A stretch of DNA of 12,903 nucleotides, taken from assembly GCA_016293535.1 (NCBI GenBank), contig JAEDEB010000060.1:1-12903 (forward strand), read 5' to 3'. Below the pieces are notes generated by a model. That model had not been told where the DNA came from. It made no database searches and was given only the letters and a program-made list of their open reading frames with translations. The position numbers and the translations under genes are program-made. This DNA comes from Bacteroidales bacterium (lineage in GTDB: Bacteria; Bacteroidota; Bacteroidia; Bacteroidales; UBA932). Positions 1-7,978 of this stretch are shown here, in pieces (position 1 is the stretch's first letter; each line of letters starts with the position of its first letter).

Positions 1-23
1 AAACCATTAAGCATGTCAGGAAT

Positions 24-46
24 ATAGGGTACAATATGTACCATAT
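24..46. promoter_or_regulatory. Imperfect inverted repeat in the operon leader, candidate operator
   Basis: Arms of 10 nt (24-33 and 37-46) flank the 3-nt centre ATA. The inner six pairs, GGTACA against TGTACC, are perfect, and the outer four have one mismatch (27 against 43). The repeat ends 37 nt before the first susC start codon. Its near-perfect dyad and AT-rich centre fit a dimeric regulator site, and it could also fold as a small RNA hairpin in the 5' leader. A second small palindrome, CCGTTACGG, follows directly at 47-55. No regulator gene is visible in the window, so the assignment as an operator is inference from symmetry and position. Confidence 0.35.
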
Positions 47-55
47 CCGTTACGG

Positions 56-83
56 AAAATAAAACCACATAATTCTATCCATA
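56..83 (+). promoter_or_regulatory. A-rich translation initiation region of the first susC
   Basis: The 28 nt before the ATG at 84 are rich in A and T (AAAATAAAACCACATAATTC, then TATCCATA) and contain no GGAGG-like Shine-Dalgarno site. This is the usual Bacteroidota arrangement, in which A-rich, unstructured leaders rather than Shine-Dalgarno pairing mark the start. No -7 element of the TAnnTTTG type occurs in 1-83, so the promoter probably lies to the left of the window. Confidence 0.4.
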
Positions 84-3000
84 ATGAAACAACAAGGATG
101 CATTCTGTCCGCAGTATTCGCGTCCGTGGTGCTGCTCCTGTGTCTGCAATCGCCTGTTGCCATGGCGCAGGAACGCATTACGGTCAGCGGAACTGTCGTG
201 GACGATGAAGGTCTTCCGGCCATATCGGCGGCGGTTCTGGTAAAGGGCCGGCCGTCTGAAGGCGTCACTACGGATTCGAAAGGCCGGTTCAGAATCAGTA
301 TCACTCCCGGTTCTGTCCTGCAGGTATCCTATGTGGGATATCAAAGCGAGGAAAAGCAGTTCAAAACGGCTTCAGACTGGTTCGTTACCCTGGTGCCCGA
401 TGCAGAAATGCTTGACGACGTAGTCGTGGTGGGCTATGGAACCCAGGAAAAGCAGAGCGTGGTCGGCGCGATCTCTACCGTCTCATCCGAGAGGGTCAAC
501 AATACGGGAACAAATTCCCTGACCAGCGCTCTTACAGGAAAGGTGGCCGGACTTATGACCAGCACCGTGAACGGTGCTCCCGGTGAGGATGAAACCAATC
601 TTCTCCTGCGCGGACTCTCGAGCTGGAACGGCAGCGCCCCACTGGTAATGGTTGACGGAGTGGAAAGGCGCATGTCCGATGTCAATCCTAATGAGGTCAA
701 GAGCATCAGTGTGCTCAAGGACGCTTCTGCGACCGCCGTATTCGGTGCCAAGGGCGCCAACGGAGTCATTCTGGTGACGACGAAGACCGGACAGACCGGA
801 CGCCCGAAAATCCACGTGAGCCTGGAAGGAGGAATCAAGAATCCTGTGCGTCTTCAGGAGCACGTGCCTTCCGTGACCACGGTGGAAATGGCCAACGTCG
901 CAATGAAAAATGACAGGTCCTTCGGCTCGCTTTACAGTGCTGCCGTGATAGAGAAGTACCGCAATCAGTCGGATCCTTACCGTTATCCGGATGTGGACTG
1001 GTACAGTGAGGTCTTCCGGGCGGCAGCTCCTACGGTAAACGCCTCCTTCGACATCTCGGGTGGCAATGACAGGGTGAAGTATTATTCGGCTGTGACCTAT
1101 TACCACGAGGACTCCATACTGAAAAATCTTTCCGGCGTGTCCAGGTCCAATTATGCATCGGACAGAATCAACTACCGTCTGAATATGGATGTGAACGTGA
1201 CGAAGACCACGAATCTTGCCCTGAGACTGGGCGGGGTCATAACCATAAACAGGGCGGTGACCACCAGCGGCACGACAGTCAACACCGGGCAGATTTTCAA
1301 TACGGTGTATATGGCAACAGGCGCGGTTTATCCTGCATATTTTCCGTCGGATATCTATTCCTTATATCCGGATCCGAACTATCCGGACGCTTCTGAGGAC
1401 CGTCTCGCCTCGAGTGCCGGTTCCAACTTCCAGAACCCTATGGTTTACTTGATGACTCCGAGCTGGTTGCAGGAGACCACCAACAGACTGTCCACCGACC
1501 TTGTCCTCAAACAGAAGCTGGATTTTATTACCAAGGGCCTTTCCGCCAGGCTGACTGCCTCAATGACTTCCACTTACAACAGGAAGTCCCAGTACAGTTC
1601 CACAACAATCCCATCCTGGAGCATCGACTGGAACCGTTATGACCTTGGCGAGAGTGATATCTGGAACACCTCCTCTACGGATGCATCCAGTGTCTATGTG
1701 CAGAATCCGCTTGCCGAGGCCCAATCGACAGCTGCTTCCAATGTGGCCTTCATATTCTACCTGGAGGGTGCGCTCGACTACAAGCGCAATTTCGGCAAAC
1801 ATGCAGTGACAGCCACGGCGCTATACAACCAGCGCCAATATAACTCCGGCGCTGCTTCACCGAAGAGGAATCAGTCTGTGGTAGGACGTGTTACATATTC
1901 CTATGCGAAAAAATATCTGGCCGAAATCAACGCCGGTGTTACCGGTTCGGAGCAGTTCGCGCCAAAGTACCGCTACGGCTTCTTCCCTTCAGTAGCCATT
2001 GGATATGTCGCTTCCAACGAGAAATTCTGGAAGAGGGCTATGCCTTGGTGGAGCACAATGAAACTGCGCTTCTCCTGGGGCCTTGTCGGCAGTGACTCTG
2101 CTGCCGCCAACTTCCTCTATTACAGCGCATATACCTATACAAAATATACCGATGCCGACAAGATAGCCAGATGGCATTACATCGAGGGCGCTGCAGCCAA
2201 TGACGGCGCCAGGTGGGAAACTGCCGACAAAATGGACCTCGGCATCGAGATGGGCTGGTTCAAAAACGCCCTCACCCTGAATATAGACCTTTTCAACGAG
2301 TACCGTTACGATATGCTGCTCAAGCCTGTCACCACTCCTTTGCTTGGCGTCTCATTCAAGGATACCAACTCGGGTGCGATGAAGAAGCACGGTATCGATA
2401 TCGAACTGGCTTGGAGAAAGATACACGCCAATTCATTCACCTATGAGATAGGCCTTATGGCCTCGTTGAATGAGAACCGCATAGTCAAGTATTCCGACAT
2501 TCCGTACAATCCTGAGTACAAGAAGCTTGCAGGTACGGCTTACGGTTCGCAGAATACCGGCTCGACGCTTGTGGATGACAGGTATTTCCAGACCATAGAT
2601 GAAATCCACGGCTATCCGACCTACACTTCTTCCTGGAACAATATAGTTCCCGGAGTTTACAAGTTCCTCGATTACTACTGTGACGGCGCCATCACCGACA
2701 AGGACCTCCATACCATACTCGGCTCTGCCTATCCGCCTTGCGTATATTCGATAAATCTGGGCATAGGATACAAGGGCTTCACGGCAAGGGCCGTATTCGC
2801 CGGTACCATAGGCAAATATGTCGAGTTCAAGAGATCCTATATGGTTCCTTTTATGTCCGGAGACCTCTCGGTCCACAAGGCCCAGCTGGATTACTGGGCA
2901 CCGGACAACAGGAATGCCTCGGCCCCCGTTCTCAGCTACAGCGACCAGATGTATTCCTGGGCTGGGGGAACGAGTACCTATCCGGGCTATGATCTCGCCC

Positions 3001-3248
3001 TCGAGGGCTATACCTGGCGCAGGTCCGACTATTTCGATATGAAGGAACTCTATCTGGGCTACACTCTCAGCAACCGTTTCCTCCAGCACAGAGCCGGCAT
3101 AGAGAGTCTCACGCTCAGCCTCATCTGCAACAATCTTTTCAGTGTGAGCGGACTCATCGAGGGAAACCCTCAGCAGACCAATACTGCATCTTCCTACTAT
3201 CCACTTATGAGGACGGTCAAACTCGGCCTCAGCATAAACTTCAGATAG
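84..3248 (+). CDS. SusC/RagA-family TonB-dependent outer-membrane transporter with N-terminal extension (first copy)
   Basis: This 1054-residue protein is the predicted channel that imports glycan fragments across the outer membrane using TonB-ExbBD energy. A signal peptide covers residues 1-28 (cleavage likely AMA|QE). A carboxypeptidase-D-regulatory-like extension follows at about 33-107. The SusC signature DDVVVVGYGTQ at 111-121 probably includes or adjoins the TonB box. The plug runs to about 235 and contains LLLRGLSSWNG, LVMVDGVERR and the ISVLKDASATAVFGAKGANG segment. The rest is beta barrel, ending SSYYPLMRTVKLGLSINFR. The barrel end is slightly atypical because Arg follows the usual terminal Phe. 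A degenerate calcium-loop-like segment (DYYCDGAITDKD) sits at 863-874. Length is normal for the family (about 1000-1100). The susD partner starts 2 nt after the stop, so the two should form a SusCD complex. Family and domain order are clear, but the substrate is not. Confidence 0.96.
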   Translation: MKQQGCILSAVFASVVLLLCLQSPVAMAQERITVSGTVVDDEGLPAISAAVLVKGRPSEGVTTDSKGRFRISITPGSVLQVSYVGYQSEEKQFKTASDWFVTLVPDAEMLDDVVVVGYGTQEKQSVVGAISTVSSERVNNTGTNSLTSALTGKVAGLMTSTVNGAPGEDETNLLLRGLSSWNGSAPLVMVDGVERRMSDVNPNEVKSISVLKDASATAVFGAKGANGVILVTTKTGQTGRPKIHVSLEGGIKNPVRLQEHVPSVTTVEMANVAMKNDRSFGSLYSAAVIEKYRNQSDPYRYPDVDWYSEVFRAAAPTVNASFDISGGNDRVKYYSAVTYYHEDSILKNLSGVSRSNYASDRINYRLNMDVNVTKTTNLALRLGGVITINRAVTTSGTTVNTGQIFNTVYMATGAVYPAYFPSDIYSLYPDPNYPDASEDRLASSAGSNFQNPMVYLMTPSWLQETTNRLSTDLVLKQKLDFITKGLSARLTASMTSTYNRKSQYSSTTIPSWSIDWNRYDLGESDIWNTSSTDASSVYVQNPLAEAQSTAASNVAFIFYLEGALDYKRNFGKHAVTATALYNQRQYNSGAASPKRNQSVVGRVTYSYAKKYLAEINAGVTGSEQFAPKYRYGFFPSVAIGYVASNEKFWKRAMPWWSTMKLRFSWGLVGSDSAAANFLYYSAYTYTKYTDADKIARWHYIEGAAANDGARWETADKMDLGIEMGWFKNALTLNIDLFNEYRYDMLLKPVTTPLLGVSFKDTNSGAMKKHGIDIELAWRKIHANSFTYEIGLMASLNENRIVKYSDIPYNPEYKKLAGTAYGSQNTGSTLVDDRYFQTIDEIHGYPTYTSSWNNIVPGVYKFLDYYCDGAITDKDLHTILGSAYPPCVYSINLGIGYKGFTARAVFAGTIGKYVEFKRSYMVPFMSGDLSVHKAQLDYWAPDNRNASAPVLSYSDQMYSWAGGTSTYPGYDLALEGYTWRRSDYFDMKELYLGYTLSNRFLQHRAGIESLTLSLICNNLFSVSGLIEGNPQQTNTASSYYPLMRTVKLGLSINFR

Positions 3249-3250
3249 AG

Positions 3251-5140
3251 ATGAAAGCGAGAAATGTCATATTATCCGGGCTGCTTGCCCTTTCATTGTC
3301 GGGCTGCGGCTACCTGAATGTCGATCCGGAACTTGGCATAACCGAGGAGGATGTCTTCAGCACCTTTACCGGAGCCTATTCCTTTCTGAATGTGGTCTAT
3401 GACGCAAACAACGGAAAGAACAAGACCACGGTCAACCTCTGCTATCCTTTCTATATGGATATGCTCCAGTCCTTCTATTTCGCCTGGGTGGCCACTACGG
3501 ATGCCGCCGACTGCGGCCGTCTCGGCTATGCCCAGCGCAACTTCAAGCAGGGCTACCTGAGCCAGGACCTTCTCAAGCAGTTCACCTTTTCTAAGGAGAC
3601 CGCTGACAAGCCGGTGGCGGATGCAATGTTCAAGATGATAAGGATAGCCAACAAGAGCATAGCGAATTTCGGTATGCTGCAGAACGGAACCGAGAAGGAG
3701 AGAAACCAGCTGCTTGGCGAAGCATATTTCATCCGTGGAATGGCACATTTCACCCTTTGCCGCTATTTCGGCGGAATGCCTTACATAGACTATGTGATAG
3801 GTGGCGACGACGAATGGGACCTGCCTAGGGAATCCGCTCACGATACTTATGTCAAGGCGGCCGCAGACCTCTACAAGTCATACGAGTTGCTAAAGGCAGC
3901 GGGACTGATGCGCAGGAACACAGCGGAAAACCTTGTCCCGAGCACGGATGAAATCAAGAAGCCGGGCGGCTGTCTTGCCCTTGCGGTAAGGGCAAGGGCC
4001 CTGCTCTATGCGGCAAGCCCTTTGTGCAACGAGAATGGGGAAGAGGATTGGAAAGCCGCTGCGGAGGCCTGTGGAGAGGCTCTCAAGGCCTGCCTGGAAA
4101 ATGGCTATGAACTCCTGCCTCTGGCTTCATATACCAACAACTATTATGGTACGGCAATGACCAACGAAGTGATCTGGGGCTATTCCTACTCCGCATCCAA
4201 CAATATACAGAACTTCGGTGGAATGCTGTCCTATTGCCAGTCCAAGCTTTCGGGAATCAAGGGCTCTTCCGGAACCCATCCTACCCAGAATTTCGTGGAC
4301 CGCTTCGAAACGGCTGACGGCTATTCGCTCAGAACCGAAGAGGATAGGGCCATTGCCGCGGCTGCCGGCAGCTACAATGAGCAGAATCCTTATGCGAACA
4401 GGGACCCGCGTCTGGATCTGGTGATAATCCACGACGGCTCTCTAGCCCACGCCAATGCTTCCATTTCTTCTGCCGGAGGCTGTTTCAATATCTATTACGA
4501 CCCGTCCACGGGCTCCTATCCTACCACAAACCTCAACTCAACCAATATGTACTATGGAATAGAGTGGGGAACGGGGGACAGCAATACCCAGGGCGCTTCC
4601 AATACGGGCTATTACTGCAAGCGCTATTGGAACGGCTCTTTCTCGGGCGCCCACTATCACCTTGACCCTTGTTTCCGTCTCGGGGAACTCTATCTGAGTT
4701 ATGCCGAAGCGGTAAACGAGGCCTACGGTCCGAACGGCAGCGCGGAATCTTTTTCCGTCACTGCGACCGAGGCGGTAAATCTCATACGAGCCAGGGCGGG
4801 AATGCCTGAGGTGAGGGCCGAATACATAACGGACAGGGATATATTCCGCGAACATATACGCAATGAGAGATGTGTCGAGCTGGCATACGAGAGCAATCAT
4901 TATTATTTCGACATACGCCGCTGGATGATTGCACCCCAGACCATGTCCGAGACTCTATATGGAATGTATGTGGAGAAATGTCTCCCTTCCTCCGAGTATC
5001 CTCTGGGCCGGAAATTCGTGCGCAAGCCTATTCCGTCGAACCGTCAGTGCAGATGGAGGGATTATATGTATTATCTGCCTTTCCCTGACGACCAGGCGAA
5101 TACGATGATGAATTTTGTAAACAATCCGAAATGGCAGTAG
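3251..5140 (+). CDS. SusD/RagB-family outer-membrane lipoprotein, large (partner of the first SusC)
   Basis: This 629-residue surface lipoprotein is predicted to act as the hinged lid and glycan-binding partner of the upstream SusC. The lipoprotein signal ends in LSGC with Cys19 as the acylation site. SusD family hallmarks occur in order: GEAYFIRGMAHFTLCRYFGG at 156-175 (the TPR-like helix signature), RARALLYAASPL at 247-258, RLGELYLSYAEA at 476-487, FDIRRW at 553-558, and the C-terminal YLPFPDDQ...NNPKW segment. It is longer than many SusD proteins (about 500-580). The extra length appears to lie in the middle, between about 260 and 470, a Gly/Ser/Tyr/Asn-rich stretch consistent with surface loops. 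It starts 2 nt after susC and ends 4 nt before the second susC. A perfect hairpin lies inside it at 3974-3996. Family assignment is firm, and the ligand cannot be read from the sequence. Confidence 0.95.
   Translation: MKARNVILSGLLALSLSGCGYLNVDPELGITEEDVFSTFTGAYSFLNVVYDANNGKNKTTVNLCYPFYMDMLQSFYFAWVATTDAADCGRLGYAQRNFKQGYLSQDLLKQFTFSKETADKPVADAMFKMIRIANKSIANFGMLQNGTEKERNQLLGEAYFIRGMAHFTLCRYFGGMPYIDYVIGGDDEWDLPRESAHDTYVKAAADLYKSYELLKAAGLMRRNTAENLVPSTDEIKKPGGCLALAVRARALLYAASPLCNENGEEDWKAAAEACGEALKACLENGYELLPLASYTNNYYGTAMTNEVIWGYSYSASNNIQNFGGMLSYCQSKLSGIKGSSGTHPTQNFVDRFETADGYSLRTEEDRAIAAAAGSYNEQNPYANRDPRLDLVIIHDGSLAHANASISSAGGCFNIYYDPSTGSYPTTNLNSTNMYYGIEWGTGDSNTQGASNTGYYCKRYWNGSFSGAHYHLDPCFRLGELYLSYAEAVNEAYGPNGSAESFSVTATEAVNLIRARAGMPEVRAEYITDRDIFREHIRNERCVELAYESNHYYFDIRRWMIAPQTMSETLYGMYVEKCLPSSEYPLGRKFVRKPIPSNRQCRWRDYMYYLPFPDDQANTMMNFVNNPKWQ
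3974..3996 (+). repeat. Perfect 9-bp inverted repeat (hairpin) inside the first susD
   Basis: CTTGCCCTT at 3974-3982 is followed by the loop GCGGT at 3983-3987 and the exact reverse complement AAGGGCAAG at 3988-3996. A further T-G wobble pair is possible at 3973/3997. It lies in codons for the conserved LALAVRARAL segment of SusD, which makes part of the symmetry a possible by-product of Leu-Ala and Arg-Ala codons. No T-run follows, so it is not an intrinsic terminator. In RNA it would be a stable stem that could affect pausing, decay or relative expression along the transcript. The repeat is seen directly, but any function is inference. Confidence 0.45.
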
Positions 5141-5144
5141 TTTT

Positions 5145-7970
5145 ATGAAGAAGATATATTTCATATTGTGCATCTTCCTGGCTGCATCCGTTGCTGCCGC
5201 CGCACAGCAGAAGGATACGCTGGCGATGTCTTTCGCCCGCGACATACCCTCTGAACTCAGTACGGGTGCGGGACGCTGCGTCAGCCCGGAAAGCCTGGAA
5301 TCTTCGGTCACTTCTGACCTGAGAAACCGTCTTACCGCCCTCGTTCCGGGACTGGAAGTCAAGGAGAACGGTGGCTCGATGTTTTCGGCTGCGACCGGAG
5401 GTCTCAATAATTATGCACTCGGATCTGGTGCATACAGTTTTTATCTCAAGGGCTTCAGCACTATGTACTGTATAGTGGATGACGTTCCGCTTCCGTTTAA
5501 CCAGTTGCTCCTGGACCCCAACCAGATCGAGTCCGTGACTGTCCTTGGGGATGCTCTCGACAAAGCGAAATACGGTCCCATTGCATCCTACGGCGCCATC
5601 AGCATCAGAACACGCAAGGGCTCATATAACAGTCCTCTGCGTATCAATGTCGATGTCGAATCCGGAGTGAGTATGATAAGCGGACTGCCTGAATGGGTTG
5701 ACGGAAAGAACTATGCCCTTCTGAACAACCAGGCACGAACCGAAGCCGGTCTGACACCCCTCTATACATCGTCGATGCTCGAGGAGTTCGAGAAGATGGA
5801 TCATAACAGTCTCACGGCTCCGAACGTGGACTACAAGTCTTTGATGCTCAGACAGGTATATCCTACTTCAAGGATATCCTTCGACGCCTCTGCAGGCTCC
5901 CGGAATCTGCGCTTCAACATTTCAGCTAATGCCGTGCACACCGGTGACATCGTCAGGACAGAGGGCCAGGATTACAACAAACTCAATCTGAGCGCTTCGA
6001 TTTCGGCAAGACTGGGACAGTATGTCGAGGCCACCGCCGGCTTCAAAGGCCTGCTCAGCTATCGTAACAAGGGAAATGTCTCCTGGTATGCCTACAGACA
6101 GGTTCCGGCAGTAGCCTATCCTCTGACTCTGGATTCTTATGAAATAGAGGATGAAGAGTCCTATAATGCCACCGGCAGCAAGACCGTTTACGGCGTTTCA
6201 AAGACTTTCCCGAACAACTACTACGCAAAAATGAGGGAAGGTGGAACCTACACAACCAGGAACCGTTCCGGTTTCTTTGACCTGTCCCTGGATGTGGACT
6301 GGAGCTGGCTGCTGAAGGGTCTCCGTTCCCACACCGCACTGGAGTATTCCTCTTTCCTTTCAACCACCATAGGCAAGAACAATGACTACCTGGCCTATTA
6401 CTGTGACCCCTTCACTGCATCCATAAACGAACTGTCCGACCATACTGGCTCTACCCAGACATCTCGTAATATGAGTTCGTCTGCAACAGCGCAGAATCTG
6501 GCTTTCCATCACAGTTTCGATTATCTGTGGCAGGGTGCCGGCCATCGTGTGGACGCAGGACTTACTTATTATATGTCCAATTCCGCACAGACGGGGGACT
6601 CCAATTATCAGAAACAGATGTATCTGCTGGGGAATGCAGCCTGGAGCTATATGGGCAGATACAGTGTCGAGTTCGCCGCCCAGTATGCCGGCAGCTCCCG
6701 TTTCAAGAAGGGTTCCCGTTTCGCCTTCTTCCCTACCGCAGGCCTGAAGTGGAATCTGCACAACGAGGCCTTTATGGCCGATGCCCGCAAGGTCTTGAGC
6801 CGTTTCAGTATCAGGGCTCAGGGTGGAGAAATAGGAACTTCTGACATCTTCGGCTCCCAGTATCTCTATCAGGCTTCATACAAGGTTGCCAATGGTATGA
6901 CCTATGGTCCTTCTATCAACGGAGGTGAATGGTGGTTCGGTACGAACACCCACACTTCGGTCGTCACTGACATCGAACGTCTTGCCAATACCGAGCTCAG
7001 CTGGGCCAGGATTCAGCAGGCCGATCTCGGTCTGGACCTGCAGCTGTTCGGCTGCCTCGACCTTGGTGCCGAATATTACTGGTGGCGTCGCAAAGGCATT
7101 ATTGTGGACGTGGCGTCTGTCCTGCCATATCTTTACGGCCTCAACGGTACTGCCATATATGCCAATTACGAGGCGCGTACAGCCCAGGGCCTGAATCTCT
7201 ACGCCTCTTTCCACCGCCGTTTCGGCGACTTCTCTCTCGCTGCCGGCTGCAGTCTCTCCTTCGGTTTCGGAGATCAGTACTATACTCTCCTTGCTGACGA
7301 CAGCTACAGCTATGACTACCAGCGCAAGACCGGAACTTCCACTTCCAGCATCTGGGGCTACAGGTGCATAGGCAAGTACGAGTCGCAGGAGCAGATAGAC
7401 AACTTGCCGTCCTATGTGCCTAAATCCGAGCTCAGGATAGGCGATCTTATTTATGAGGATATGAATCAGGACGGGAATATCGATGCTAATGACAGGTCCA
7501 TAATAGGCAATGCCGCTCCGAAGATGCGTTACAGCATCAATCTCTCCTTTGCCTGGCGTTCCCTGGAACTGCGCCTTACGGGCAGCGGAAGGGCCGGTGG
7601 CGACCTGAATCTTTCTTCCAGCGGGTATTTTACCGGTGGATCGGGGATGGGCAACTATTCCGCTTTCGTGCTTGATGAAAAAGGCGGAGCATATCCCCGT
7701 CTGAGCTATGACGTGCTGATCAATAACTTCCTGCAGTCCGATTTCTGGCTCAGGAATGCAAGCTGGTTCAAACTTCAGAGCGTCGATTTGAGCTATCGCT
7801 TTGATTTTCCGCGCGCGAAATCAATCAAGGGTCTCAAGCTCAATCTCCGCGGTGACAATCTCTTCGGTTTCGACAAGCTCGGATATGTGGATGCGGAAGA
7901 CATCGACGCGGGCGTCAGCTCCTATCCTTTTATGCGTACCGTTACTATGGGAGTTAAACTCATGTTCTAG
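5145..7970 (+). CDS. SusC/RagA-family TonB-dependent transporter lacking the N-terminal extension (second copy)
   Basis: This 941-residue outer-membrane receptor is shorter than its upstream relative. After a signal peptide (1-20, cleavage likely AAA|QQ) the carboxypeptidase-regulatory-like domain is absent and the plug begins almost at once. DTLAMSFARDIPSE at 24-37 sits where the VVVGYGTQ motif is normally found but has lost its sequence. Plug features remain: the LVPGLEV segment, YCIVDDVPLP, DPNQIESVTVLGDALDKAKYG and GAISIRTRKG (150-159). The barrel follows and ends YPFMRTVTMGVKLMF with the usual terminal Phe. A canonical EF-hand-type calcium loop (DMNQDGNIDAND) occupies 772-783. The start lies 4 nt after the first susD stop, and the second susD begins 8 nt after its end. 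It is probably a second uptake channel. Whether it couples to TonB in the ordinary way is uncertain given the altered N-terminus. Confidence 0.92.
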   Translation: MKKIYFILCIFLAASVAAAAQQKDTLAMSFARDIPSELSTGAGRCVSPESLESSVTSDLRNRLTALVPGLEVKENGGSMFSAATGGLNNYALGSGAYSFYLKGFSTMYCIVDDVPLPFNQLLLDPNQIESVTVLGDALDKAKYGPIASYGAISIRTRKGSYNSPLRINVDVESGVSMISGLPEWVDGKNYALLNNQARTEAGLTPLYTSSMLEEFEKMDHNSLTAPNVDYKSLMLRQVYPTSRISFDASAGSRNLRFNISANAVHTGDIVRTEGQDYNKLNLSASISARLGQYVEATAGFKGLLSYRNKGNVSWYAYRQVPAVAYPLTLDSYEIEDEESYNATGSKTVYGVSKTFPNNYYAKMREGGTYTTRNRSGFFDLSLDVDWSWLLKGLRSHTALEYSSFLSTTIGKNNDYLAYYCDPFTASINELSDHTGSTQTSRNMSSSATAQNLAFHHSFDYLWQGAGHRVDAGLTYYMSNSAQTGDSNYQKQMYLLGNAAWSYMGRYSVEFAAQYAGSSRFKKGSRFAFFPTAGLKWNLHNEAFMADARKVLSRFSIRAQGGEIGTSDIFGSQYLYQASYKVANGMTYGPSINGGEWWFGTNTHTSVVTDIERLANTELSWARIQQADLGLDLQLFGCLDLGAEYYWWRRKGIIVDVASVLPYLYGLNGTAIYANYEARTAQGLNLYASFHRRFGDFSLAAGCSLSFGFGDQYYTLLADDSYSYDYQRKTGTSTSSIWGYRCIGKYESQEQIDNLPSYVPKSELRIGDLIYEDMNQDGNIDANDRSIIGNAAPKMRYSINLSFAWRSLELRLTGSGRAGGDLNLSSSGYFTGGSGMGNYSAFVLDEKGGAYPRLSYDVLINNFLQSDFWLRNASWFKLQSVDLSYRFDFPRAKSIKGLKLNLRGDNLFGFDKLGYVDAEDIDAGVSSYPFMRTVTMGVKLMF

Positions 7971-7978
7971 TTAAAGAT

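Noticed and set aside
1..83. Bacteroidota -33/-7 promoter in the leader
   Set aside because: No TAnnTTTG-like -7 element is present, and not even TTTG occurs in this stretch, so a promoter cannot be supported here.
2433..3089. 218-codon minus-strand open frame within the first susC
   Set aside because: It is a shadow of the SusC barrel coding region, with no domain features. The same holds for the 207-codon one at 483-1106.
5138..5148. TTTT between the first susD and second susC as a terminator tail
   Set aside because: No GC-rich stem precedes it, and the next start codon follows directly. It fits a translational junction, not termination.
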